Origin: Cyclaneusma minus
Taxonomy: Eukaryota > Ascomycota > Leotiomycetes > Marthamycetales > Marthamycetaceae
DNA: 64,000 bases
Direction: 5' to 3'
Assembly: GCA_037179335.1 (NCBI GenBank)
Contig: JAKZHN010000011.1
Location: 898,428-962,427 of the forward strand
Positions within the stretch are counted from its first letter, which is position 1; each line of letters opens with the position of its first letter. This document shows, piece after piece, positions 10,913 through 22,599 of the stretch. The translations under genes and the position numbers were made by a program. Under the pieces are notes generated by a model that saw only the letters and a list, made by a program, of their open reading frames with translations, had not been told where the DNA came from and did no database searches.

Positions 10913-11184
10913 GCGAAGAGCCATTCTCAGGCCCCGGCTCGTGTACCCCTTGGTTCTCCAGGAGCACCTTTCCCGAAACGCCTCTCACCAAACACCGGCG
11001 TATCCACTCGAACGCCTCGACTTCGGCCTCAAGACCTTCCAGCAACTCAGCTCCCAACCGAACGGCAATCTCCTGCCTCGCGCCATACTATTCTATCCCA
11101 TCGTCAAGCAAAAGCATCCTATATCATCAGACACCCTCACGGTTCAAAATATATCCTTAGACTCTATCAAAAGCATTTTTCACC

Positions 11185-11664
11185 CAGGGCTGGCAATAGG
11201 TCGGGTCAGGTTGGGTCAAGGGTTTCACCCAACCCATGGGTTTGGATCGGCGGTTTGACCCGACCTTGACCTGTTTTTAGCGCCTATCCAATTGGATTAT
11301 ATGGGTTATATATGGGTTAAATGGGTCGGAATTTTGGGAAATGACCGTAGCTTTAGAAAAAAAATTGGAAATTTTTGAAAACCCATACAAAATCACCAAA
11401 AACCGATGTAAATTATAGAAAATGTAATATTTTTACTTAAGAATTGGCATTTTTATTAATTTTATTCTATTTAGATAAATAATTTCTAAATAAAAATTAT
11501 TTTAGAAAGTCACGTAATCCGGCCTATTTGACCCATTTGACCCATGAATTGGATTACGGGTCTAACCCAACCCCCCTAGGTCGGGTTAAACCCCCTATCC
11601 AACCCGACCCAACCTGCTTCGACCCATTTAACCCATGGGTCGACCCGACCTATTGCCAGCTCTG
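11185..11664. mobile_element. hAT-like MITE, 480 bp
   Basis: Terminal inverted repeats of 23 bp (11185-11207 and 11642-11664) agree at 22 positions. They begin CAGGGCTGGCAATAGG and CAGAGCTGGCAATAGG, the CAGRG form usual for hAT elements. The flanks TTTTCACC (11177-11184) and CTTTTACC (11665-11672) match at 6 of 8 positions, with both differences C/T, consistent with an old 8-bp target duplication. Subterminal DNA is packed with GGGTC/GACCC words on both sides and the centre is very AT-rich. There is no transposase frame, so the element is non-autonomous. Confidence 0.8.
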
Positions 11665-12650
11665 CTTTTACCACAGAATCAAGACATCGTTGCGAAGATC
11701 TATCATCTAGTCCACGAAGCAAGAACAAATTCTGATGAAGTGCCAGCCAGACGTTCCAAAATTATCAACAAGACCTCGTCGTGGAAGACAAGACCTCTTC
11801 GTGGAAGTGCCTGTCTACTACGAAAGCAGAGAACTGTCTGCAAAAAGTACTATTTGCGCATGTCAAGTCCTTTAGGAACAATCCAGCATCTATGAATGAT
11901 GCAGATGATTGGGAAATAGTAATACGCCCTGCGAGCAAGATTGATCCAAATCATCACAAGTAAGTCAAGAAACCACTGTTATTCTGTACCTAAATGAGTC
12001 TCTACCCATTGGCTACGAGCCGCAAACAGATCCCCTTCATATCGCTATGAGTATCAAATCTGTTTTCAATGGTTTGTAGGGTCAAGCAAGGCAAAGCAAA
12101 TCTTGCATCATGTCATGTCTCTCAACTAACTACCGTCTGCTTTTCCTAACTTTTTCGCTGTACGGTCCCAACCAATGTGATCTGAACATCTCTGCAATGA
12201 TATGCTCGTCGCGGGAGCCTAGGGATCAGGAACGAATAGGGGGTGCAGACTTGAACTTCTTTCGTTGCACTGGTTGAGTCGGTGCCCAGAGATTCTGTTG
12301 GTTCAAAGGGATGATGCAAGCTGTTGCATTTCGAAGACGTCCTGGTGACTCATCGATCCTATCTGAAATCTGAATGGTGACTATTGTGAGTCCAAAGTTT
12401 ATGGCTACACCCAAGTCCCAGCTTTCTGCATTTCAGAAGTATCTGACGTTTCACAGTCGTGAACCGACCATACCTCCGCGTTGTTTGGCTGATATCCTCC
12501 TGTCGAGCCATTTTCGAATCTCGAAAGTCGAATCTCGAACGAAGCAGAGGCAAGCCTTGAGCGTCTTGGAAGCCCAATTGGAGGCAAAGAAACAACAGAC
12601 TCTCGGCTTGGTCGACGTCCTACCCAGATGGTTCATCCTCAAAGTAGCTC
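11665..12650. other. Intergenic, no supported gene
   Basis: Short frames occur on both strands (for example 11781-11963 and 12374-12691 on plus) but none shows a domain or consistent splice signals. The stretch 11700-11965 reads like protein-coding remnants in two frames (around EDKTSSWK and DDWEIVIRPASK) and could be a decayed gene. I could not identify it. Confidence 0.35.
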
Positions 12651-14077
12651 TCACATGTCGAAAAACACCTGTTGCTCCGTTCCACACGTGAGATAGCAGT
12701 ACTCACATCCACATGAAGGCCCCCTGAAATGTTCCATCCGAAGACCACAGTCATCCTGTGACTGAAAAAGATCGACGTGTCGGGACAACTTGCTAGTAGC
12801 ACAGGCACTGGCATCTCCCCGTACTTCGCAACCGGTTCTCAGTCCGGTGATGGGAAGATGGGACAGTACTTTCACAAGGGTTTTTCCCGGGAATGATCCA
12901 GCCTTGTCAAGCACAAAGTCCAAAGGCCCATACCAGAGTTTTCCCGGGATTCGTCCACCCATGTTAAGCACGAAGTCCAAAGGCCATGTTCCATGGGCCT
13001 TGACTGCGCGCTTCATAAGATCTCCGAGCACCATTTCGTCGCAGTATTCGGCGGCGCAGACCTTGTGACCAGAATAACGCCTGATCGAGCCGTTGAACCA
13101 TTTGAGGACCGTTCGAATCTTGTAAACTCGGGCCTTCTTGACGCAATCTAGCGATAGTTAGTTCGACAGTTCCTGCCAAGAGATTGGACACTATCAGACG
13201 TACCAATAACGAGATCCGGCAGGGGAAGCTTCTGGTCCAGGTTGAAGTCATCGAACAATTTCTCGTCGCCATGAGCGATGAGGTCACATGTGTTCTGTCG
13301 AAACTCAGGTCCCTTATTAAGGACCCAATAAATGGTTAGAAGAGACAGCTTCTCTTCCTTGAAAAGCCCACAAAGATGGCCGACCTTCTCATCAATAACC
13401 TCGAGCCATAGATCCGTATGAAACTGTGTCGCATCCTGGAGCTGGTACTTGTCGACAAGTACGGTGAATGCAAGTAGCTCCTTCACACCGATTTTCCTCG
13501 AAAGATCCTTTGTTCGGGCATGGATAATACGCATCAAGTCATACATGGCGTGCGAGTCGTCCTCTGGAAGTGGTAGAACAAGATGGCCCTTCTCACGAAG
13601 CTGCTGAGTTTCTGAGAAGCCACTGTTGATCATAGCGTAGAAGACGGGCGAGGCAAGGGCCATATGCTTGGACGACACGCGCATGGTGACCTCTTCAACC
13701 TCGAATTATTCTTTGTCTTTGTCGTCGTCTGTGGTCTGCTTGCGACGACTCTCGGGGATGGTTGGAAAGTTTTCCTCCTCGTCCCGCCACTCGCCCTGCC
13801 ACTCGTAGTCGAAGAAGTCGTCGTTGATGGTTGAATAACTTTCCTCCTCGTCCGGCCACTCGCCCTGCCACTCGTGGAAGAAGTCGTCCTTGGGAAGCTC
13901 GCACTGGGGCTCGTGGTCTTCGTCGCTGTAGTCGCTGTAGTAGCCAGGGGCGGCCTTTCTTTCCGCACGCCTGGCAAGGCGCCTGGCAAGTGTTTCTGGC
14001 GTTGGGACGAGCTTTTGTAGCACCAGGGTTACGTCACCCTCTGGATCGAGCACCCAGTTTGGGTTTGGCGTTGCCAT
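12651..14077 (-). pseudogene. BTB/POZ-like gene with in-frame TAA (copy 3)
   Basis: Exons 14077-13204 and 13147-12651, with a 56-nt intron (GTACGT donor, same G|AT Asp codon as the siblings), form one frame of 457 codons including stops. The start MATPNPNWVLDPEGDVTLVL is followed by an acidic tract with two repeats of an EWQGEW unit, then TAA at 13708-13706. The frame then continues FEVEEVT and the BTB core MRVSSKHMALASPVFYAMI, LPLPEDDSHA, LVDKYQLQ and LPLPDLVIG. Exon 2 has C-x4-CDE and a late C-x-C-x2-C cluster (CGCEYC) that matches copy 4. The TAA aligns between the acidic linker and the BTB core; a CAA codon changed at CpA would explain it. Translation from the internal ATG at 13684 could give a BTB protein without the N-terminus, so residual function is possible. 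Confidence 0.75.
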
Positions 14078-15752
14078 CTTGGCGGTCGTCGATGTGAAGC
14101 TAGGCGCTGTCTGCAGGTGGATGTTGTGTGGTGGAAAATGCTGTGCGGCGGAGGAAGCTGTCTGGAGTTATAGCGCAGCGTGGTTGTGACAGAGATTTCG
14201 GTAGCTCAGGGCAATATGCGCTGGGCACTAGCACAAGTTGATCTCTGCTCTTCGTATGAAGCTGGACGCTCTCTGCAGGTGAACACGTCTGTAGACGGAT
14301 GCGGTCTCCAGGAAGATGCTAAATGGGGTCGGATTGCAACAAGACCAATGCCCAAGCGTCAGTCAGCTCAAGCCAGATTGCGCAGATGAGGTGGGGAGCA
14401 CTGGTCGTGGTCGCGAGTGAAAGTGATTCTGTCTAGACCTGGGTCGCAGCACGCAGAACGATAGAGCAAGTCGAGCCTGTTTGAAGATGGAAGCTGTTCC
14501 GCAGTTAGAGCACAGCGGGTTGTAGAAAATTTCGGCGGTGAGCTCGGTTCGAAGCAGGATGGACAATATGATATTGAAGCAGATCTTTGCACGCGTGGGG
14601 ACCTCAGGTATGTCAAGCACGGGAAGAGAAAGCGAAAAGAGAAATTAAGCTAGTATCACAATTTTAAAAGCTGCGAGCAGACTAGCTTATCGGGGCTATA
14701 GCCCTATCTATCAACGAGGCAGCCGCTATGCGGCGTACACTCGGGTAACGTGATTTAAAATCCTGTCCCTTTAATCACGTGATCTCGCCATATTAGTAAA
14801 CCGTGGAAATGGTTTTCTGTCAGCCCAGCAGTATCCCGTCGCCCCGGAATCTTCCCTGTCGCTTGGCGGCTTAGCACTCTAGTATAACTTTGAATTTCAA
14901 AATCAAGCATCGTTGTAACAACCTTTATACGCAAGCTCTTGACACTCAAGCCTAGGCATGCTATACATCAATCTTCTTGAAATTTCCAGCTCTATCAGCC
15001 CATATCATTTCAAACCCCCTTTTACACGATTTCAAAAACGACTTTCCCAGTCCCCCTCAGTCGACGTGCAACAAAACTTCGAGGCGGAGCCGCGGATGTT
15101 TCAGGGACTGGAGGACGTCATGTGATACCCCTAGGAATCGGATTATGGGAAACAACCTAAATGTCGATGATCATTCCAAATATTTGTCTGGGAATGTGGA
15201 ATAGCCACGCGCCTAGGTCACATTGTGGTCGCTACTGTAGCTGTGGCTAGATGATATCTACGGCATGGAGACGGTCGGGACCCTTGGCTTTACCTAGTGC
15301 TCCCACGCCTACAGCGGGACGGAAGATGTCTGCATCCACTCTGCACCCCTCGCTCCTAGCCTTCCGGGATCAGCATATTCATATACCTACTGCAGTAGCA
15401 ACCGTTAAGTATTACTAGGCTTTAGTTCTACTCTGATTCAAAAGCACGTTTCACTTTCATGGAACCGCAGATCATAGACTAGTACGCTGCATGGCGGAGA
15501 TCTTTATTGGTGTATCTCGATTTGTATCTGATATGTCCATGATGACTTATTGGAGGCACAAGTCAAAGGCTTTTATCCATGAATCTCGTGATCGAGACGT
15601 ATGGTGTTGGAAGTTTGCCAAGGCACCATGCAACCATATTTCATAGTTGATATTGAGATATTCTCTTCCAGTGTATGACTTCCGTTAGCCCTTCTCGAAT
15701 AAGCCAGTGACCAATCTGAAGAGTCTCCGAATCTCAGCCGAGAAAGAAGGAA
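14078..15752. other. Spacer between BTB copies 3 and 4
   Basis: No gene seen. Positions 14100-14790 are homologous to 17035-17514 upstream of copy 4 (for example TAGCTTATCGGGGCTATAGCCC versus GAGTTATCAGGCGAGAGCCCC, followed in both by a CGGGTAAC block and a CACGTG-like site). Positions 15172-15245 match 17900-17975 (shared TCCAAATATTTGTCT and GCTGTAGCTGT words). The spacer is therefore one half of a segmental duplication. Confidence 0.55.
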
Positions 15753-17034
15753 CTAGACAGCGAGATACTCGTTGTAAGTATCGTCTTCGTCTTCGTCCTC
15801 ACCAGATTCCTTCTCGTCAGAAGAGCTATCATGAATCGAGGGACCGGTATCGCAGAAGCGGCATTTGCATCCGTCAAAAAACTTGAATCTATGCAACTCA
15901 AGACCAATTCCGTCAGCACCCATGAGTGCATCGAGACCCCTTCCCTTGTGTGTGTCCAGAAGACCAAGTGGATCCGTAAGCTTGAGAGCACGGCAGCCAC
16001 TTGAATCACGCTTCCTTTTCTGACAACCGGTTGTTATCTCGTACATGTCATGGGATTGAGGAACCAGCCACGACATTTCCGCGAGGTGTAGCCCCCCCCT
16101 GTACGGTGCGTCCGGTGGAGGCCAGACCCTCATCTGGGATGCGCGGTGGATGAGATCTTTCAACACCACTTTGTCGCAGGAGTGGCTGCAGAACCTTCTG
16201 TGTGTACGGTCGGTGATAACATCGTCGAACCATTTGGTTACCTTCGCAATTTGTTTGATTCGGACTGCGTTAATTCCATCTATTTATGATTAGTTGAAGT
16301 TCTTTGCTTAAACACTAGGCTCTTTCAAACATACCAATCACCGCTTTCGGCAAGGGAAGCGTCTCATCCAAACTATCAAGCAAGTTCTCATCGCTCCAGT
16401 AAACGAGTTCCTCCACCACAGAGCGGAATCTCTTGTCTTTGTTGAGGACCCAATAGGCAGATAGAAGAACGAAATTGGGCTGCGTCGGGTCGACAGAACC
16501 CTCAAGTCCCCAATCGCCGAGGCCATCAAGCCACAAGTCGGTGAACAGCTCTGTGATGTCGTGAACCTGATATTTGTCGAGAAGGACTGTGAAGCGCAGC
16601 AGCTCCGACATACCTAGTCTCTTTGGGACCTTTTTGTTCTGCGCGTGAATAATGCACATTAAGAGATGCATGGTATCGGCATCATTCTTGGGGAGCGTCA
16701 GCACAAGGTGACCCTTTTCACGGAGCTGCTGAGCTTCGGAAAAGGGACCGTTGAGCATCGCGCGGAAGACTGGGGAGGCAAGGATGAGGTGTTTTGAAGA
16801 GACCAGCATTGTGATTCCTTCAATTCCGTACTCGTATTCGACCGAGGTCATACTGTCATCCTCAGAAGTAGGTTGACCATCATTGTTGTGCTCATTGACG
16901 GCGTTGGGCTGTTCGTCGGTGACAGACTTCTCGAGGACCAGAGTCACGTCACCCTCTGGATCGAGCACCCAGTTGACCTGAGAGACTGCCATCTTGTTGT
17001 AGAAGGGTATGATGGCTTGGAGGGTCGGTGCCAC
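15753..17034 (-). CDS. BTB/POZ-like protein, intact paralogue (copy 4)
   Basis: Exons 17034-16335 and 16279-15753 with a 55-nt phase-1 intron (GTATGT ... TAG) give 408 residues without interruption. Order: an N-terminal family signature VNWVLDPEGDVTLVLEK (from about residue 20), an acidic linker, the BTB-like core (about 75-190: SSKHLILASPVFRAML, LREKGHLVLTLPKNDADT, LLDKYQVHDI), a region rich in Trp and Leu, then in exon 2 a C-x3-CD motif (CSHSCD) and a late CKCRFC cluster, ending in an acidic tail. BTB domains commonly mediate dimerisation or cullin-3 adaptor binding; which applies here cannot be told. The start at 17034 is the first in-frame ATG; the ATG 14 codons downstream (16992, MAVSQVNWVL) fits the siblings better and may be the real start. 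Confidence 0.85.
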
Positions 17035-17514
17035 TCGTTGCGTAAGGCGCGAGGGATTCTGTCTTGTTTGGAGTTGGATCGCAGCGCAACGTAAAGGGGA
17101 GCTTTGATGAGCTCAGCGCAGGGCTGTAGGGACGTAGGGAAGGACTGGTAGCTGGCCAGAGTTGAATGCTGTGCGGAGGGATTGCTGTGAAGCCAATGCG
17201 CAGCGCGACGTGGAGGAGAGCGTTGGTGAGCTCAAGCCAGCATGACCGATGTGGAGCGAGTGATGAGAGCACTGATCGGTGGGAGAAGTTTGTCTCTGCG
17301 CGTATGGTGACCTGAGGTGCGATATTGAGCGCGAGCAAAGATCGTCAGGCCAAAAAGCGGAGAAAGACAATTGAGCTAGAACCACGGCTTTAACAGCTGC
17401 GCGCTAATTGAGTTATCAGGCGAGAGCCCCATCTATCTATAGGATAGCCTCCAGGCTGAGTATAGCCGGGTAACTTGATTAAGCAAAAGTCGTTGTTTTA
17501 GTAACCACGTGGTA
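17035..17514. repeat. Duplicated upstream region of BTB copy 4
   Basis: This block is homologous to 14100-14790 upstream of copy 3, showing that the duplication that produced the two genes included their promoters. An internal near-repeat is also visible: GTTGGATCGCAGCGCAACGT and CCAATGCGCAGCGCGACGT, each followed by a GAGCTC(A) word. The block ends where the MITE at 17515 begins. Confidence 0.6.
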
Positions 17515-17740
17515 TACAGTGGGACGACAAAAGTCTGAACCCCCTTCCCTGAATGCAACATCTTATTCTTCAAGAGTATTCTCAATCTCTGAGAGTATAT
17601 TCTTAGTTTTGGGGATATTCTCAATCTTTGAGAATATTTTTAACATTTGCGAATATTCTCAAGCACTGGGGATATTCCCAATTACTGGGGATATTTCCCA
17701 TCATTTGAAGGGGGGTTCAGACTTTTGTCGCATAACTGTA
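17515..17740. mobile_element. Tc1/mariner-like MITE, 226 bp
   Basis: The element is bounded by TA dinucleotides, with inverted ends of about 30 bp: TACAGTGGGACGACAAAAG on the left and, as reverse complement on the right, TACAGTTATGCGACAAAAG, both followed by TCTGAACCCCC. The interior is built from repeated GGGGATATTC / GAATATTCTCAA words and folds on itself. There is no coding capacity. Length equals that of the related element at 41462. Confidence 0.8.
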
Positions 17741-17970
17741 GTATGGCGCAGACCCCGTATACTTAAGCGACCTTCGTTTTATTTTAGGGTCTCATTTTGG
17801 TCTAGTGGTCTATTAATTTTAATGTCGTCTCATAAAGCAAAATGGACTTACCCTGAGCTCCCTTATATAGGTAGGTATGTGTAGAGGGCCAATTACTTAT
17901 CTCCAAATATTTGTCTAGGCGCGTGGGATAGTCACATGTCTAGGTCTCATGGCCGTCCTTGCTGTAGCTG

Positions 17971-18030
17971 TAGAGTGGGATGAACGAATTCTGAATACGG
18001 TCTACCGTCTCCAAATGATTGGGAATATCC
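17971..18030. mobile_element. Truncated MITE end
   Basis: Sixty bases match the left end of the element at 41462 at about 50 of 60 positions (TAGAGTGGGATGAA..., ...TCTCCAAATGATTGGGAATA). No matching right end is found, so this is a solo end or truncated copy. It lies in the second half of the segmental duplication. Confidence 0.65.
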
Positions 18031-18596
18031 GTCCCATTCCTATCATGACAGACACCATGTCAAACATTGGCTTGATCCAGAAGTTTGTACGAACAGCACG
18101 ATGCTCGGATGGTGGGATTATGGATATCAAATTTTAAAAGCCTCGACCTTCTCCTGATTTTCTAATTCCAAGTCGTTAGTCGACAATCCATATTCACATT
18201 CCAGAGCCCTCCATCCGTGTCAAAACCTCTCTACGATCGTACCAGTAGGTCACAACAGAAGTTGACAGCGGTCATTCTCAGTCGGCGAAGTCAGCGATGA
18301 AATATATCTCTGATTCCTATTCCTATTCTTCTCTGCTTCTCTAGAAGAGCGACAGACAGACTGCCGATGGTACTAATGAACAGCTTACTGACAGCCCCCA
18401 TACCATAATCCATGACTCGAAGAGAAATAAGCTATGAAAACCCGATCGTGACGCCGAGAAAAGAATACCAGTCCATCACCGCACATCATCAACAACCAAG
18501 TCCATCCCAGCGTCAAATATCTCATCCACGCCACAGGCACAGACAGAATCCTGCTCCTGAGTCTGAAAGCCACGACTGAAGAAAAAGAGCACCACT
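18031..18596. other. Intergenic, no gene seen
   Basis: About 570 bp between the MITE fragment and the 3' end of the kinase gene. No reading frame with recognisable content; it probably includes the kinase 3' UTR. Confidence 0.5.
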
Positions 18597-21500
18597 TCAG
18601 ATAAACCGCTCCTCGAATCCACCCTCCTCCCCGTCCTGTACGAACTCCCCACAAACATCACCAACCTCGTTCTCACCCTCTGGTTCCATCCCCTCGTCGC
18701 ACGCATTTTGCCCCTCCGGATCACTCCTCTTCCTGCGATACGTATACCCCAGAAACGCCATCCTCTTCCTGACATCCATCACCTTCCCCTTGAGTCCCTT
18801 GTCCCTCAACAACTTATCCCTCGGCCTCTTCTTTTCCTTCTTCGCCTTCTTCGCCTTCTTCTCCTCTTTACCTTTTCCGTTCTTTGCGTTCACTGCGTTC
18901 CAGATAGGGGCCGAGTTGGGCATCGGAGAAGTCAGCTTCGGCGAACTGGAAGGTGTATGGAAAGGAGACATTTCACGCTGAGTAGAAGGCGGACACGAGG
19001 CGCCGTCGAGTGTCTGAGGAAGAGAATGAGGCTGAAGGGAAGCGGGAGAGGGGCGCTTGGTACTCTTGAGAGTGAGTGCGCGGATCATGCCGGCGAGGAT
19101 GGCTTTTTCTTCGAAGGAAAGATTGGGGAGGTTGTCGATGGAGCGCTCGATTTGGTTGAGGTTGACTTCGTCGTAGTGCACTGTTTCCAAGCCCACGAGG
19201 TCAGTTTGGTGTCTTTCAAGTCTCTTGATCGAGCGCGCGGACCCGGATATCAAGAATGAAAGGGGTAAAGGGGGTGGGGCGGGGAAGATGAAATAAGAAG
19301 ACTTACCGGCGCCAGCCAACCACTCCTGCATCAGAAGCTGCACCTCCCGAGTGAAGCTCTTAATAAAAGCCACGATCTGTTCCTTATTCATGCGGATTTC
19401 CTCCTTCACAACTCGCTCCCTCGCGCCGTCACCGCCCTCAATGCCCGTCTCACCTCCATATAGACAAATCCGTAACCACTCTCCATCATCACTATCCTCG
19501 CTATCCTTCTCCTCGTTGCCTCTTTCATCCACATGACGCACCTCAACCTGTGCCTCCTGCTCATCGCTCGCTCCACTGTCCGAGCTACTACTGCTTTGCT
19601 CTGACGAAATGCTGGCAGCCACATCGTCGAAGTAGCGTACGTCTTCTTCGCAAGACATATCGGGGATGAAGGGAGGCGTCATCAAGTGCAGACGATCCCA
19701 TTCTACGTCACGGAACCAGCGATGCGCTTTGATGTCCTCGGCGTCGTTGGGATACACGAAGCGGCCTTGCCAGTCTTTGTGTCCTGCGTCTGGGTCAGTA
19801 GGGCCGTCGTACTTGCTATCGACGCCAGCGCCTGGACGGAGGTTGTAACGAGGGTTATTGGTCCGGCTAGCTGCGATGTTGGATTGATAGGGTCCTTTCT
19901 GCGAGGCAGAAGCGGCGACGTAAGATCCGGGTGGGTAGAGGGATGGCGCCGTGCGAGATGAGCCCACAGAAAGACGGTTGTTGATGGCCGTCGCGCTGTG
20001 ATCGCGCTCTTTGCGGGTGTAGCGCTTGGAAGAAAGACGATTGTTCTTTTCGGTCAGGAGATGGAGGATGAGATTGGTGCAGCGTGTTGAAACCAGGGGC
20101 TTAGGTGGTAAGTGGAAGGTATTTCTGTGGTTCAGAATGTTCTGCTTGGTTTGTTGGCGGCCGCCTTCCTCTGCAAGGAAAGGGGTATGGCCGTAGAGGC
20201 ACTTTAGTTTAATGTCAGCAGAAACATCAAGTATGGGGATGTGTGCTACGTGAAGTCAAAACAAGGACGGACTTACTTCGTAGATGATGATTCCGATACT
20301 CCACCAATCACACCTTGCATCGTAATGCTCACCACGAATGACCTCCGGTGCCATATACTGGCTGGTTCCTACCACACTTCTCGCCAAGGACCTCATTCCG
20401 GTACGATTCCTCCAGTTCAGGAGACTTTCGCCGGCAAGCTCCTCTTCAGGAAGCTTCACAGGTCCCTCCTTGTCTTTACCAGCGTCGTGCTTACCGTTTT
20501 TTTCTTCCGAAGCCTCCTTTTCCTTGATGTCCTGATCATCTCCTTGGACCTCGAGACCAAGCTTGTTTACCAAGCCGTATCGCACGCCGTTGAAATAGCT
20601 CTGGTCGTGTGCCCAGTGTCCATCGAATGCAAGTCCAAAATCGGAGATCTTGAGGTGGCCACTTGCACTGATGAGGAAGTTGTCGGGCTTGACGTCGCGG
20701 TGGATCCAACGTAAGTTGTGAGCCTCTTCGACACAGAGAATCATTTGTGCGATGTAGAACTTGGTGACTGGCTCACTGAGGATGTTGTCTCTGATGAGTA
20801 GGCCTAGGAAGTCACCTCCAGGCATGTAGGACATGATGAGATAGAGGTGAGAGAGGTCTTGGAAAGAGGAAATAAGAGGCACAATCCTATGGGGTGGGTT
20901 AGCTCAACGCTTTCTACGAAATAATAGGGGCGGGGCACATACCAGCGTGAACCTTCGGATGCGACCAGAAAATCACGTTCAGCGCGAAGATGGCCCTCTT
21001 GACTATTCCGAAGCATGTCGGACTTGCGAATGACTTTCATGGCATAGATTTGTTTCTTTTGGGGGGTAGCAGAGTTCCTGTCAGACTGTCAGCACCGGAG
21101 CGGGTTTCTAGTCACGGGTAGGAGTCAGGTCGAATGCGAGTCCACTCAAGCCCACTTACTCGTTCACATTCTTCTCTCTGACCAACCTAACAACCCCAAA
21201 GCTTCCTTTGCCAAGAACTTTAATGACCTCGTAAGCATCGGCAGGACTTTCATATTTCTTCTTGCCTTCAATCATTCGAGGCTTGTTGTGCTTGTTAGAG
21301 ACGCTCTTCATGGCCTTCCACTGCAGCACTCTACACTCTCGTAAGTGATCACTTTCCTGCTTAGCCCATTGTCTGCGTCTATATTCTTTCTGCCCTTGGC
21401 TCAAGTAAATGTGGTTGTACAGCAGGCATTCGAGCTCGCGGCGGCGAAGACTGCGGTTGGTGGTCAAGGTTGAGAGAAGAGTGTTGTAGTGGGTTTCGAA

Positions 21501-22599
21501 AAAGACTTTACAGGCAGCGACAAGTTCCGCTGTAAGAATTGCTAAAGGAAGGAAATGATGTTAGTAAGACAGCAAGGAAAGAATTAGGAGTAAAGAGTGA
21601 AGTCAACGTTTGCCATCTCGCACATGAAGATGAGGCCGGACAAAGCAGAAAGACAAAAAACACATACTTGGTTTGAGTTCCGGGACATTATGCTCAAGTG
21701 ACTTCTCCGAGATGGACGACAATCCGGCTACGTCTGAAGGTCCATCCATACCATTCAGACCTTTCATCATGATTGACTGCATTCGTTCCCTTTCAGATCT
21801 ATCGTTGGCGTTGAAGTAGGTGACGCCACGAGCGGCGAGGAGTCGGACAGCTGATGCGGTGGATTCAGTGGGCCTCTCATCCTCTGACCTTTCGGGTGAC
21901 TCCAATTCGGGCTCCGGACTGGGACTGGGAGTATGTAGACCCGTTTGAGGATCAACGAGTCTCTTCTCCAGTCCGGGAATGCCTGGCCGTGGTCCATTTG
22001 GAGAGCGTATCACCACAGTACTAAGAACCGGTTCCGGTTGAGATGGTTGAGGTGTCACAGCTGGAGGTGGTTCAGGTAGAGCCAGTTTGATCGTTTGTGC
22101 CCTCTGAGATGCTCCGCCAGAGATCTTTCTCGCAATATGCGGGCTACATCCAGCTACCGATGCAAGCGTAGAGCCGACAGAGTGAGGCGAACCTGGTGGA
22201 CTCTGCAGCAAAGTGTTGTCCGAGCCCGAAGCTACATGGATGATGAAAGTCAGCCATGTTCAGTATTCTCCCTAGCAAGGATACATGTACGGAGCACTTA
22301 CATTTGAAGCCCAGTAACTTGCTACTCGCACTGTTGGTGAGATTCTTCAAAGCAAAGGCGATCTTGGAGCCTCGTCTTTGGATCTTGGAAGGCTTCCTGT
22401 CCGGGAGTTCATCAACCTGCTCCACAGGCGTGGGTGTCAATTCGATGAGATGAGGGTCTTCAGCTCCTTCGGTTAGCGATGTGGTAAAGCTCAGATTGAG
22501 ACCCTCATCCGCGAGATAGAAAGCAGTACTGGCGGTCGAGGCCCTGGAGAGCTCGCCATAGGCTCCATCGTCCTGGCTTCCACAGTAAGCCCGCTTCAT
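18597..22599 (-). CDS. NDR-type AGC serine/threonine kinase
   Basis: Seven exons on the minus strand (22599-22302, 22231-21668, 21541-21160, 21077-20943, 20886-20277, 20201-19307, 19180-18597) give 1155 residues. A long Ser/Pro-rich N-terminal region (to about 290) is followed by a helical, basic NDR-like segment (TTNRSLRRRELECLLYNH). The kinase domain starts near residue 395 with LGKGSFGVV, YAMKVIRK, IHRDVKPDN, SDFG, a long activation-segment insert, and GTSQYMAPE. The AGC tail shows TPPFIPDMSCEEDVRYFDD and, after a Ser/Lys-rich spacer, a hydrophobic motif FLGYTYRR typical of NDR/LATS kinases. It is expected to act in morphogenesis or cell-cycle signalling together with a Mob cofactor (family knowledge). 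The intron at 19306-19181 is 126 nt with no in-frame stop, so its retention would only add 42 residues. Confidence 0.92.

Noticed and set aside
10884..11258. 124-codon plus frame reaching into the MITE
   Set aside because: Starts inside the broken NmrA gene and ends in the transposable element; no domain.
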